Assembly: GCA_018697195.1 (NCBI GenBank)
Contig: CM031858.1
Location: forward strand, 132,259,241-132,323,240
DNA from: Certhia americana
Taxonomy: Eukaryota; Chordata; Aves; Passeriformes; Certhiidae
Length of the DNA stretch: 64,000 nt
Reading direction: 5' to 3'
Shown here: one piece after another, positions 49,560 through 61,120 of the stretch
How the letters are laid out: the number at the start of each line of letters is the position of its first letter
How positions within the stretch are numbered: position 1 is the first letter of the stretch
Notes under the pieces: model-generated
Databases searched by the model: none
What the model saw: only the letters and a program-made list of their open reading frames with translations
What the model was told of the DNA's origin: nothing
Program-made: the position numbers and the translations under genes

Positions 49560-49736
49560 GCTGGGTTGTTGGATCATTGGAAATTCTTGGAAGCCCAGCT
49601 AGTCTGGTGAGAAGCATAGGGAATGGCATAGCTGATTTCTTTAGGCTCCCCTATGAAGGACTGACCAGAGGCCCAGGAGCATTTGTCAGTGGAGTTTCCA
49701 GAGGAACAACATCATTTGTAAAACATATTTCCAAAG
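49560..49736 (+). CDS. VPS13B: VPS13B coding exon 18 of 22
   Basis: 177 nt, residues 1273-1331. 'gc' completes Gly, and one base (g) carries over. The donor is gtagag at 49737. It encodes WVVGSLEILGSPASLVRSIG, then DFFRLPYEGLTRGPGAFV and SGVSRGTTSFVKHISK. This is the start of the VPS13/ATG2-type C-terminal domain: 'LGSPxxLxxxxGxGxxDFFxxPxxGxxxGPxxFxxGxxxGxxSF' is diagnostic for VPS13 proteins. In the family these amphipathic helices bind membranes and lipid droplets. Confidence 0.98.
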
Positions 49737-50712
49737 GTAGAGCTTTCACTTTATTACTCCAAATACTGCTTTGTTGTCATGTGTTGTTAAAGTTTGAAGC
49801 AATTAAATCTCCATCCTTGAATATCTTGGCCCTGCACATTTTAGGCTGCTCTGACAATGCCACTTGAAATTCCTAGTACCAGGGCTCAAAAACCAAACAA
49901 TACCTGTTTAACTAAGTTAAGTGGGTAACAAGCTCACATGCAATGTCTCATGTATTAAACAGATCACCACTTTACTGCAGTGCATGAGAATGTTTCAGAG
50001 ACTTCAGAATTTTAAACCTCCCAGTGGGAAATAGATATTCACTCAGCAAGTATTTCATGTGATAACTGCAGAAGTATTAAAGGTGTTCTGCACTTCTGCT
50101 AGCCATCAGAAATTCTACACTCAGTCGCCTCATCATATTTATTATTAAAAAAAAAAAAAAGGTAGTAGATACAGTTGTCATAACTGTGTGAGTACGTGGA
50201 TAGGATTTGACAGTGGGGCTGGCCTGCCATGGGAACAGGAGGAGCTCTTCCTTTGTAAAGCCTGTACAAACAGTGCCATCGCGTGGCTCCAGCCGTCGCA
50301 CAGAGCAGGGGCTGTCCCGGTGCTGGCTGCTGCTCCAAGCCTCCGCTGCAGTCTCCCGCAGGACACGGCCTCACGGCTCCTTCTGTAAATATTTGTTTAC
50401 CTTTCCATCACCCCCTTCTCCATTTAGATTAGCCTTACACGAGTCAGGGAACTGGAGAAGGATGTTCAGATGAGTTTGTGTTTGCACCGACCAGGCAAAC
50501 CTGGATCAGGCTAACATAAAAGGCGTGACACGAACCATAGCAGCAGCAGGGTGATGTTTAACGAATAGTAAAGCATGTTACACATGGGTGACTGTTCACT
50601 TGACTTGCTGTTCTGCTCGTAAGCTCAGTATTGCAGTGAGGCATACAGCATCTCCGTGGTTTAAATTAAAGCATTTTGATCCAGACCCAAATGTATATCT
50701 CCATGCATTTAG
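49737..50712 (+). other. VPS13B: VPS13B intron, 976 bp
   Basis: Holds repeat copy 2 (49826-49909), a 14-A run ending at 50160, and a GC- and CpG-richer patch at about 50200-50390. The acceptor is atgcatttag. Confidence 0.85.
49826..49909 (+). repeat. unnamed dispersed repeat, copy 2
   Basis: Partner of 48595-48679 (see that entry). The two copies lie in the introns on either side of the exon at 49560-49736, 1.23 kb apart. The flanks outside the aligned block are unrelated, which points to two insertions of one repeat family or to an old tandem duplication now mostly erased. Confidence 0.75.
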
Positions 50713-50883
50713 GTACACTGACATCAATTACCAATCTGGCAACAAGTCTTGCTCGGAATATGGATAGGCTGTCACTGGATGAGGAGCATTACAACAGACA
50801 AGAAGAATGGAGAAGGCAGCTTCCAGAGAGCCTGGGAGAAGGACTGAGACAGGGGCTCTCTCGATTAGGCATTAGCCTTCTAG
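50713..50883 (+). CDS. VPS13B: VPS13B coding exon 19 of 22
   Basis: 171 nt, residues 1332-1388. 'gt' completes Gly, and one base (g) carries over. The donor is gtaatg at 50884. It encodes TLTSITNLATSLARNMDRLS, then LDEEHYNRQEEWRRQLPESL and GEGLRQGLSRLGISLL. It is practically identical to human VPS13B: an amphipathic helix, a charged hinge with EEWRRQ, then a second helix. Confidence 0.98.
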
Positions 50884-52863
50884 GTAATGTACTATTAAAT
50901 ATCAAGTTACGTGGATAATACTGTTTTCTAATCTGCTCACTAGCCTTTTCTAACTGTGAGTTATAATTTCAAATTTTGGGAGGGTTGGTGTCCTCTTGTG
51001 ACAAAGCCTCACAGTATATATGTTAGATACTGTTTATCAAGATTTAGTGACTTTTGTGTATAATTTTTTGCTGATAAAATAATTGCATATATAGAATGGG
51101 TTTGCACTTTCTTCGTGAAATAATATTTTCACTCATACATGATGTAGATCTGAGTGGGAAAAAAAGAATAAATCTGCATCGGGCAGCGTGACTTGTAACT
51201 AATTCAACACGAAGACGTCATTGTGCTGATGTTTACTTTCCGATGAATTATAGGAATGTCTTCTGAACCTGCTTGTTTTGCAGCACTGTAGATATCAGAG
51301 ATTCTTGGGTTTGTTTGAAAACCACTTCAACTTAGTGCAGATGTTAAGTAAGCTTTGATGAGGAATTCTGCTTTTACAAAGAGACCCAGATCGTTCTGAT
51401 TCAGTGTAATTTTATTCATCAAGCTGCCAAGTGGTTTGGTTAGAAGCAAAGATTACTCTATCCATTTCAAAATAGTACCTGAAAATTTGAAAACTGACCC
51501 ACAGTGGAAAAATTCTCTGCAAGAAGTTTTGCAGTAAGGGGCTGGATTTCCTAGGTTACTTCGACTTGTCACACAGCAAAGGAATGTAGAACTGTATTGT
51601 TTGGCAGAGTTCCTCAGTATGTATTAAACAGTATGAATCTCTTAGAGATCAAAGTGACCAAAAGCAGTCCAGTGCAAAAGGTTAGAAGAGCTTGAAAGAA
51701 GCTTGAAAGGATTTGTCCTGTTTCCTAATGTTCAATAGTGTACACAACTCCTAAATTTGCAACCACAATCCTGAAAGCCCCAAAGAGGAAGTGGTAAAAA
51801 TGTTACAAGTTTGGGTTAAGTTGCTGGGAATTATTTTAAGCAATAACATTAGATGATGTGAAGCACTGTCATTTGATAATGCCTGTAAACTGGCAAGCAA
51901 GTGTCCTGGGAGAAATGTGCATAAAGGAGAAATTCCATATATTGGTAGCCACTGGCCCAATAGTAAACTGTTAGTGGTGTTTCAAATCAAAGGCAGTTTG
52001 GAGGAGGTTTTATTTTTCCCTCTTGTTTTATTGGACTGAGGGCAGTCAGGTTGAGTTGTTGGCTGAAAGATTATACTTTCAGAAGCACTGTGTCAGCCTG
52101 GTGTGTATGTGCTGGTGAAATGGTTTGGTGATCTTGGCCCAGTTATTAATAAAATATTGAGGTAACATGGTGTCTGTATCCCCTTCACTGGCACACCAGA
52201 ACCCTTCAGAGCTCAAAACATCAGCTGTGCAGCCTGAAGTAAAGAGCAACACTTCATAGCTTTGGCTGTAAGAAGGCAAAGTTCCCACTGTTCAGGAAAG
52301 CTGGGAGCTCCTCATGTACATGCACAAATGCACCATTCCTGCACCTCCCTGCACACAAGGATTCTGTGGTTCGCAGCAGTACGTCCAACTTAAAAGCAAA
52401 ACAAAAAAAATTGAGCTAGAATTTCAGTGTCCCTAATTTCCTAAGAAATCAGACTTCATGTTAGAAACTTAGAGCTTCATATTAGCGTTTAAACAGTGCT
52501 ACTCCACAAGTTAGGGTCTTAATAATCTCTATTATTTAGAGATTGCTCTCTGCTAAATACCTCTTTTCTTAGCAGTGGAGTCAATGAAGCACCCGGATAA
52601 ATAGCTACAGTTACTGTATAGCTGGATGTGACAAGTATGGAACTCTCACTAAGGGAGAAATCAGAAATATTCTGCTTACTTTGTATCAGTTTTTTTAATT
52701 AAAACTCATTTTTAAAAAGCATGTTTCTCTATATAGGCAGCAGCATTCATATAAATTGTGTCAAGACCTAAATTATGAGTAGACCTATATTTATATTTTT
52801 ACTAACATGTCAGAAAGCTGCTGCTGTCCTGACCATTTAGTTTAAAGAATATTGTGGCTTCTC

Positions 52864-52885
52864 AAAAAAAAAAAAAAAAAAAAAA
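52864..52885. repeat. poly-A run, 22 nt
   Basis: 22 A in a row, then C and eight more A. No polyadenylation signal or gene remnant is seen upstream, so I do not call a retrocopy. Confidence 0.9.
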
Positions 52886-53330
52886 CAAAAAAAACCAGTC
52901 ATAGCTGAAGGGATGGTATCGCTGTGCTGCTTTTTTTCCCCAGTGCGTTCAGAATAAACATGAACATGCTTACTCTAAAAACGTTTAAAGTTCTTCATAC
53001 ATAACAGAGTGAAGTGAAGCTGCAGTTATTTTCCTTCACAAGGATGATAAGTTTGATGAGCACAGAAGTGCAGAGAGCACAGCTATTTGAAGCCATAATT
53101 TCTGTGACTTTCTAATTGTAAAATTGAAAAGGGTGAAGGAGATTTCTACGATGGTCACAGTATACTCTCATGTTCGTAAAAGCCATCTGACCTGTGCAGG
53201 CAACTAAGACAATGGCAAATGTAGATTTTGTGCCTAGGTGAAGGTATGTAAGTGCCCTCAGTTCACCGTGTGGTATCTACCCAGAAAGCAGAGTTGCCTT
53301 TTTGATTTTTCTGAAAATCTGGCTCACGGT

Positions 53331-53388
53331 GGCCCTGATTCAGCAGAGCACTTAAGCATGTGCTTAAGAGCTTTACTGAATCAGGGCC
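53331..53388. repeat. 58-bp near-perfect palindrome (foldback/MITE-like)
   Basis: The outer arms ggccctgattcag (53331-53343) and ctgaatcagggcc (53376-53388) are exact reverse complements. The inner arms cttaagca (53351-53358) and tgcttaag (53361-53368) also pair exactly. Over the whole element 25 of 29 position pairs are Watson-Crick, with no spacer beyond two central bases. It resembles the core of an ancient palindromic repeat I associate with reptile and bird genomes; I cannot give a family name. Confidence 0.85.
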
Positions 53389-56300
53389 AAAATCATGTAC
53401 TCTGGTCTCCTCCTCAGTGCAAGTTGTTCCCTGTGGTACATTCTTAAGTGCTTTGTCCTGTCTCATTTTAAATGACTCAAGCACTGTCAGGGTGTTGTTT
53501 GATTTGATTGTTATCTTTGGCCAGCTGTTGTCTTCTTTTCTAGTTTGGGGGAGATTTCTGGGTCATTTTAGTAACACTTGTGAGTGAAAAGAAGCAACAG
53601 CTTATGATAGGTGTGTTTTTTCTTTTATATGTTTAGGCAAAAATGCAGTGAAATTGTTTGTAAAATATTTAGATGATTGACTTCCCACTGAGGAACTATC
53701 TTCTGCATTTTGCGTGACAGGGTCAAACTTACTAACTTATTAGCATGTAAAAGAGCCTATTGAAACTATAGGTTGTATTTTCAACTGCTGATCCTAGCGA
53801 AAAAAATTATATTGAAGTAGCTGCCTTTAGTAAGCTGAGCATATCTGAATAACCAAAAAGCTGACAACTATTCAAAAAGCTGTTTCTTACAGTGGCAGAA
53901 ATGCTCAACATTTCAGTTACTCCTTCATGCTTTTGGGGAAGTGAATTGAGCTATATTGCCTGACAGTGTAACTGTCCTGCTAGAGAAGGCAAAGCCTGGG
54001 TTTCAGAAGCTCAGATTTTTGTTATTGCAGGTGGTGGTGGCTGTTCTTGCTGTACGCTCTCATGAGTCAGGGCCACTCTATGTTTGCCTATCTATAACAC
54101 AAAATACTGTGAGCCAGTGCTAATCCTGAAATTGTATGCTATTCCACACACTAATTGTGCAAGTACATTAATGCATGGCAACAGGTGCTCTTTTCTTTGA
54201 GCTGTATTTTTATGTGCTGTTTGCTATGATGAGATTATGCTTCAGCCCTGTTTTTGTTGTGAAACACTTGCAGCAGTCCTGAAAGATAACAGAGAAAAGG
54301 GAGCAAAATGGCTTCAGCTGGGCCAGCTTCCAGCCTCATGGCAAAACATGGCCAGTTTCTCTTAGTGGGGGATTTTTTCCAATTATGTCTTGCTCTGGAA
54401 GAGTTTGTCACAAGCACTCTGAGCTTTGCCAGATCTGTAATCTGTGCTACGTTCACCAAACTTTGTCAGTCTGCGCACGAACCAGTTGCTGCCCCTAATC
54501 AAATTCTTCTTGAAGTAATCTAGTGATATACTCTGAACTATCTGAATTTCGTAGCTATCAAAGTAACTTTTTTATTGTTACTGAGCAACATGTATTAACC
54601 AGAGTGCACCCCATCTGATGTTTAGCAGATGTTCTGCTGTTGCTGGAACCTCTTTGGTCCAGTAATGGAAGAATATGTTTTTGTTTTGTTGCTTTGGTGT
54701 TTAATTTTATTGAGGTTTTCTTTATACATGCATAATCTGTGTGTACATATGTGGACATGCATATAAAATCAAATGCCATGGGTAAGAAAAAGAAAAGAAC
54801 AATGGAGAATGGTTTCATTTAATAAAAAAAAAATACTGGTCAAGGGACATCACAGGCAAAGGACAGGGACAGCAGTAGGACACTGTGTGAGAAAGAACCT
54901 ACATGTGATTCCATGCTCTGCTTTCCTGATACCCTACTGAAATCTGTCAGGGAGAGACTTTCTGTGGTAAGTCCATCCCTCCCTCATGGTGCTCCTGCCA
55001 AGAACTCTGTTAGAATGCAAGAAGCCACAGGGGCGCAGGGAAGATGTGCTTTGCACAGTTTCTGGTGTGAGGAGTACCCTGAACCTCAGTGTGTGTCACC
55101 ACTCTCTCAAGATTGCTGGTTTTGAGGTTGCTCAGGCTTTGGCCTGTGCTTTCTTCCTTTGCTCACACATGCTGCACACAGGAAAGGAGCTGCACAGATC
55201 TGGATTCCCCACCCAAGGGTGGTAGGACAGCCACTGCTCAATGAAAGGAGTAAGGCTATAGTTTATTCTGTGATTTGTGGGCATGGCCATGGCACATAAA
55301 TGAGTTATGACAGTGAGTTGCAATTCAAGATAAAGAATTACAGAGGAAAAGATCATTGGTTATGTTTCTTGCAGGTAGACCAACAAGACTTGCAAAAGGA
55401 TCTGAGGTACAAAAGGGCAATGTCTTTGCACACATGTTCAGAGCATTCGTAAAATATCAGAGTAACAGAAAGTGTGGAATTACTAAAAGCTGGCTAATTA
55501 AGCTATAGATTATTTGGGGCACTAGGTAAATATTCTTATATAACACAATCACAGCAGTTTCCATTCTGTTTCCTTGTCCTCGGAGCCTAATTCCAGCTGA
55601 GCAGTGCCTGGAGCTTACCAAAGGTCCTTTGGAGTAGGCTCTTAATTATTATTACCTTATAACTTTGCTCAAGTGTACTGCAGTAAATAATTTACTAGTA
55701 CTAGGACTTAGGTGGATTACATTTATAAGGCAATAACTTCTGTTCTGAAAATGCAGTTGTTGTGGATGACCTCAATAGATAGGGTGAAGGAGGTCACAGG
55801 ATAGTATAATATTGTAATTTTTCAGAACACCAAGTATTGTTTTATGCCTTCAAATGCATCCCAATTGCACAAAAGAAAAGACTGGACAAGCAATCCCAAT
55901 TGTGTAATGTGGTGTTGGGATATTATTTTAGTTAAGCAGCAGGAGCAGTTGGTAAGTACTAATGAATTGAGAATTGTATCATTTCAATGGCATGGCATTA
56001 AGGAAAAAGCTTCATGGCCTTTATGGTACAAAAGGTGAATGTTCAGCTGCACACTCAGCTTCAGTGGGTGACCTCAATTAAAACCAGACATCCCTTCAAA
56101 GATAGACTAGCATTTTCTGTGGAAATACTATACATTTGTCAAAATGCTAGTCCTGCAGAATTTGGAGGAATTCTCTCTAAGAGGAGAGGAATTTATGGGG
56201 GATACAAGTTTCTTGAATTCCTGATAGATAAGATCCCAGGGACAAGGATCTGGGGAAATGTGTGCTGCTTCTCATCCTCGTCTTTTCTTTGGACAGTGAC

Positions 56301-57467
56301 TGTGCACAAGTACAATATTAGTTCTTGTTGTTCAAAGTCAACAATTTCTTCATTTATCCAGTGACAGTAACTAAAACCATCTGAAAACCAGTTAGCAGCT
56401 CACTGCCTAGTGCCCGTCACGCTGGTAAACACATGGGGCCAAATACCTCGGTTGCGATTGTCCACATCTGTGGAATTATGCCTGAATTTCCTTCTACATA
56501 CAAAGCAGAACTTTCAAAGATGTCTAGGTTGCAGTGAGAATGCCTAGTAACCAGGGTGACACTCAGTCCTACTCCTTAAATAATTACCTTGATACTTGCA
56601 GCTGCAGGTGCAAACTGGTACCTGACCAAGAAGCCTGCAGACTTGCTTTTCCCTGAGCTAAGCACCCTGGGTCGGGCAGGCTGGTGTCACTTTGTCCAGT
56701 CCTTGTACCCTTAGCGATCTCCAAATAGCTTATCTATCAAAATTACAACAACTAGAGACATGTCTGTGGTTAAGTGGCTAACATACACTCAAGATCAAAG
56801 AAATGTACCACCTCAGATACCTGTTTACATTTAGGAAGATTTAAGTTGAAGTTCTCTGTTGATACTAAAAGCTGGGAAGGTCACTATGTCACTTGTAAAA
56901 GTTTGACCCATGTGCATTAAAGTAAAATATGACGGTTTTCACAAAAAAAGTAACAAAAAGTCTCAAAGTCTAATTCTGCTAATCTAGTAATATATCAAAA
57001 GTTGCATTAGCTTATGAACATTTCTGGCAGTGGAAGAGGATATAAAAATGATCTATTGAATACAAGCAGTTTTTATTCCCATGAAGTCAATCTCACACTT
57101 ACATGAAAATCTCATGTCCATAGCAGCTCAAGTCATCTAAAACTGAAGGATTTTATTCCTAGCCCAACATTTTCAGATTTGTGACACAGAATGAGCCAAA
57201 TTAACACAGCAAAAGCATTTAGCATAAGTAGTTGAAAGTGGAAAACATACTGTAAGGTTAGGTGATATAAATGTTTTTTAAAAAAAGGTTAAGATCTAAC
57301 TTAACTGAAGCTAAGGCAGTGTTTAGCTAATTGGTCACATGCTAAATAGCTGTGTAAGAATGGGGTATAGTCTCTAATCCAAACAATATTCGGGTACAGT
57401 AGTAAGATTTCCTCTTTTTCCAGAATGTTTATCTTCACTACTTACTGGAAACTCTTTGTTTTTTTAG

Positions 57468-57644
57468 GTGCAATTGCTGGGATTGTGAATCAGCCGATGC
57501 AGAATTTTCAGCGAGTATCTGAGGCCCAAGCTTCTGCTGGGCATAAAGCCAGAGGGGTCATCTCAGGTGTGGGGAAGGGAATCATGGGTGTCTTCACAAA
57601 GCCCATAGGAGGGGCAGCTGAGCTCGTCTCCCAGACAGGTTATG
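57468..57644 (+). CDS. VPS13B: VPS13B coding exon 20 of 22
   Basis: 177 nt, residues 1389-1447. 'gt' completes Gly, and one base (g) carries over. The donor is gtgagt at 57645. It encodes AIAGIVNQPMQNFQRVSEAQ, then ASAGHKARGVISGVGKGIMG and VFTKPIGGAAELVSQTGY. 'GVGKGxxGxxTKPxGGxxELxSxTGxG' is the most conserved signature of the VPS13 C-terminal domain and is fully intact. Human differs by only a few residues. Confidence 0.98.
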
Positions 57645-60100
57645 GTGAGTCTCATATTTCCAACACCTCCATTTAAATTTTAAAATGCTGTTCAGTTACA
57701 ACCTGCTGTGTCTTAATTGTCCAGCACAATATTGTGTGACTTAGAGAAAGGTTTAGAAATGTCACTGCTAAATACTTTCAAATGCTCTGCTGCTTTTCTG
57801 AAATGCCATCGTGTTGTGCTTCTCTCTTGTGTTACTGATCAGCGATGTACAGCCACAGAAACACAGAATGCAGAAAGCATGAAGTAATTCTTGGAATAAA
57901 GTAAAATTAGTTACAGAAACATATGTGCTTGCAAAATAGTTTTTGACATAAAAGGATTAGAGCAACACTATGTCCAATTAGAGCGTTATTTTGAGATCGC
58001 TTTGTTATGGCAGGGAAAGAGTTGGGCTATCTCTACACAGTGAGTGAGTTATGTTCCTGGGAGAAAGAAGTGAGTCATGTAGTAGGAGCATCTCCTTTAA
58101 ACTGGAGCTTCATGAGAAGACAGTCCTGCTTTCAGATACATGGGTAACATTACAACAACCAGAAGTGGGGTTTCCAGCTGGACTTAGCACTTAATGGCAC
58201 TGGTGCTAAATTCTTTCAAATTGATGGGAACAATTCCGGACAAACAAAAAGGGTAAGATAAAAATAAAATATCAAAATACACTAATATATTTGTTTCCAA
58301 TATCAATAAATCACTTTCAGTTTGAATATTTAAGAAGAAACGATGGTTGGAGGGAGTCAGGAAAGAGAAGCAGGAAATTGATAGAAAGACAATGTGTCAA
58401 TAATTCCACCTCACTAATTATACCAGACAAACCTTGAATATTTAAGCCTTTAATCACTGGCAATATTTGTGCTTATCCTGTGGTGACTAGAATATGAGTA
58501 GTTCTCGTAGAGCTCAAGTTTAGGATACTTCCCACAACATTCACACCTCATTCCATCTAGTAAAAGAAATAATGAAACAATTATTAGAATTCTTTCAAGT
58601 CAACCTTATCTTGTTTGTATGTGCATAAATAATAACTGTTCCCCTGAATTATATACCCCATAGGTGTAAAATCTGTATCAGCAAAATCAGAAGGTTTTTT
58701 TCTGTCGTTGGCTGTCTCTTGTTTTGGCTTTGCTGCCCAGGACATTATTATTTCTAGATTTAATTCTGCTGCTGTTTTTATCAAGAAACTCATACTAGTA
58801 GAGGGACACTTTTCACTGCAGATATGGTATATAAGACATCATGTTTTCCATGACCATGTGACAAAAAGAGTTAGCCAGGAAAAAACATAAAACTATATCA
58901 ATAATAGCTGACAGTGCGTGAGAGGAAAATACACAAGAGTTCAAGTAACTCTTACCCACAACTGGATTGGAAGTGGGACTGTGCCTCTTGGGGGGAACCA
59001 AGGGGTGGAGGACCACACAGAAATAAACACATGTTCTCTCTGTCTCCATCTGTAAATAACATTTTCACTCACATAATGCTGAGAACCTCGGTAAGCCAAC
59101 TGTTACAACTGGGATGCTGCTTTTAAGTATTACCATCAACATGTGTGCTAAAAATTAAAGGGGTTTTTTTTCGTTGTTGATGTTTTGTTTAAATTATTAT
59201 CCATTGTGTAAGAGGGAATCTAAGTTATTGACACCCTTATGCAAAAATGCCTTTGGAATGCTTAGACAAAAGAAAATATCTTCATTTATTTGTAAAGAAG
59301 TGTATTTGTAGGAGAGTAACTTTGCACCAAACCATAGAACATTAGTGCTTGCTGCATAACCTACTCCGTGTCTGTCATGTAAAAATTTTTAAAACTACTG
59401 AATTTGTGAATTTTTTTGCAAGCCACTCATTCTTTCTGGTGACCATTCCTCGTAACTGAACGTTTATAGGCCATCTGAAATCATATGTACTGTATCATCT
59501 TCAGCTTTGGAGTCTCCTTAGAAACCTGCTTAACTGCTGCTTGTAGTCTTCATTCTGTGCTGGCACTACGAAGAATTCACAATAAACCAAATGCCCCAGG
59601 AGATCTCATAAATGTACATGGAACTGTGTTTAACAGCTGGATTAAGTAACTGAACATTTAAATGCAGTATCTAGGCAAACTTGCCTTCTAATTTGTACCA
59701 ATTGTGACACGTATATGAAAGTATTTTAATATTAAGCAAGAAAGTTAACAATGGTCTTGATTTTTTCTACATGAATCCTAAGTGATGTGTCTGATCCTGC
59801 TCTGAAGTGATGGCTCTCAGGAGTGTTATGTTTCTCTTGATTGCAAGTGTAGAGCTGATTCACAGAACACACAGTGGGGCTTTTTTTTTTTGTTTCTTGC
59901 TAAAGCAAGATCACGGGGCTTAAGCACACAACTCTTGCATTGTAATATTTAATGAATTATCTTGACTACAGCTTCCAGAGATGTGACATCATTTTGGATC
60001 TGCAGTATTTTATGAACTGCTTTAAACAGATGACATCACTGTAACACGTAACTGCATTGTAGAAAACAACTCCTTAAAAACCTGAATTCTCTTACCACAG
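57645..60100 (+). other. VPS13B: VPS13B intron, 2.5 kb
   Basis: AT-rich with short T runs (59163, 59881). The acceptor is cttaccacag. No element or exon recognised. Confidence 0.85.
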
Positions 60101-60203
60101 GTATTTTACATGGAGCTGGACTTTCTCAGCTTCCCAAGCAGCGCTCTCATCCAAATGATCAACATGTTGAGCAGGCTCCAAACAGCCACGTCAAATACGT
60201 CTG
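60101..60203 (+). CDS. VPS13B: VPS13B coding exon 21 of 22 (103 nt)
   Basis: Residues 1448-1481. 'gt' completes Gly; two bases (tg) carry over and form Trp with the next exon. The donor is gtaaca at 60204. It encodes ILHGAGLSQLPKQR, a variable linker SHPNDQHVEQ, then APNSHVKYV. It closes the amphipathic domain and links it to the PH-like domain. The linker resembles human in length and character. Confidence 0.97.
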
Positions 60204-60870
60204 GTAACATTATTTAGACAATTGCTCATTTTTACATCCACACTGTTTATTAATAGGTTCTGGCCTCTGGTCAAGTTAACAGGAAAGGCTTCCCTAGGAA
60301 AGGCTGAGTTATGGCAGTTTGTTTAGGAACATTAAACACAAAGGTAGTGCATAGAAACCCAATCTGCAAATGATGGGCTGCTGATCTGCATCCAGCTTTG
60401 AAATTACAGAGCTGATCTTTATTTAATGGTATTCAGTGAGTTCCTACTTATTTATCATTGCACTGAGCCCAAGAAAAATACTGCACATCTCTAGAAACAG
60501 CTGTTAGTGAAGATAGCTTTATTTTCTGCACTGAATCTCTAAGCCACTTTTCAGGGTAATTTTTCTATTATCAAGGAAACAGGATGGGAAATAGGCTAAC
60601 CTATAGCACAGATATTAGGCCAATTTTGCGGTGAGTGATCGAGGGGTTGTGATAAGTAACAATTTCACATTCATTCTTTAAATCTGAAGACTTAATCTTT
60701 TAGTAATGGAGTTCTGGAATTCAGTTCCCTGGCTTATTTTACATCTGTAGGTGATAGCTACAGGCTTAAGTAAAAACATAGTGATCAAAATAAGCCCTGG
60801 AGAACCCAATGCACTACACTGACTAATTCTTTTTTGTCTTTTTTGTCTTTTTTTTAACCTGATAATGCAG
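60204..60870 (+). other. VPS13B: VPS13B intron, 667 bp
   Basis: Ends in a T-rich tract with TTTTTTGTC repeated and the acceptor gataatgcag. No other element seen. Confidence 0.85.
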
Positions 60871-61120
60871 GAAAATGCTGCAATCTCTGGGAAGGCCAGA
60901 GGTTCATATGGCCTTAGATGTCATGATTGTGAGTGGGTCAGGCCAGCAGCATGAAGGCTGCTTGCTGCTCACCTCAGAGGTGCTCTTTGTCGTGAGCATC
61001 AGTGAAGACACACAGCAGCAGGCATTCCCCGTGACTGAAATCGATTGTCTGGAAGATGATATGCAAAAAGATCTGCTGAAGGTGCAGCTAAAACAACAGA
61101 GAGTGCCTTCTGACTTGGAG
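60871..61120 (+). CDS. VPS13B: VPS13B coding exon 22 of 22 in window (not the last of the gene)
   Basis: 250 nt, residues 1482-1565, ending in phase 0; the donor is gtaaag at 61121. It encodes KMLQSLGRPEVHMALDV, then GCLLLTSEVLFVVSISED, QQAFPVTEIDCLED and LKVQLKQQRVPSDLEV. The order of strands (GCLLLTSEVLFVV, then EID, then LxVQLK) is that of the terminal PH-like domain of VPS13 proteins. The frame runs on past the donor only into intronic sequence with a quick stop. The C-terminal ~80 residues expected from human are absent here and must lie beyond 64000. Confidence 0.97.

Larger units (their letters stand above)
50884..57467 (+). other. VPS13B: VPS13B intron, 6.6 kb
   Basis: Contains a 22-A run at 52864-52885 and the palindrome at 53331-53388. 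The remainder is AT-rich or mixed, without a named repeat or exon. A segment at 54830-55250 is somewhat GC-richer; I cannot assign it. The acceptor is ttgtttttttag. Confidence 0.82.

Noticed and set aside
56014..56364. 116-codon plus-strand open frame
   Set aside because: Intronic, does not resemble VPS13B or a transposon protein, and has no supporting splice structure.
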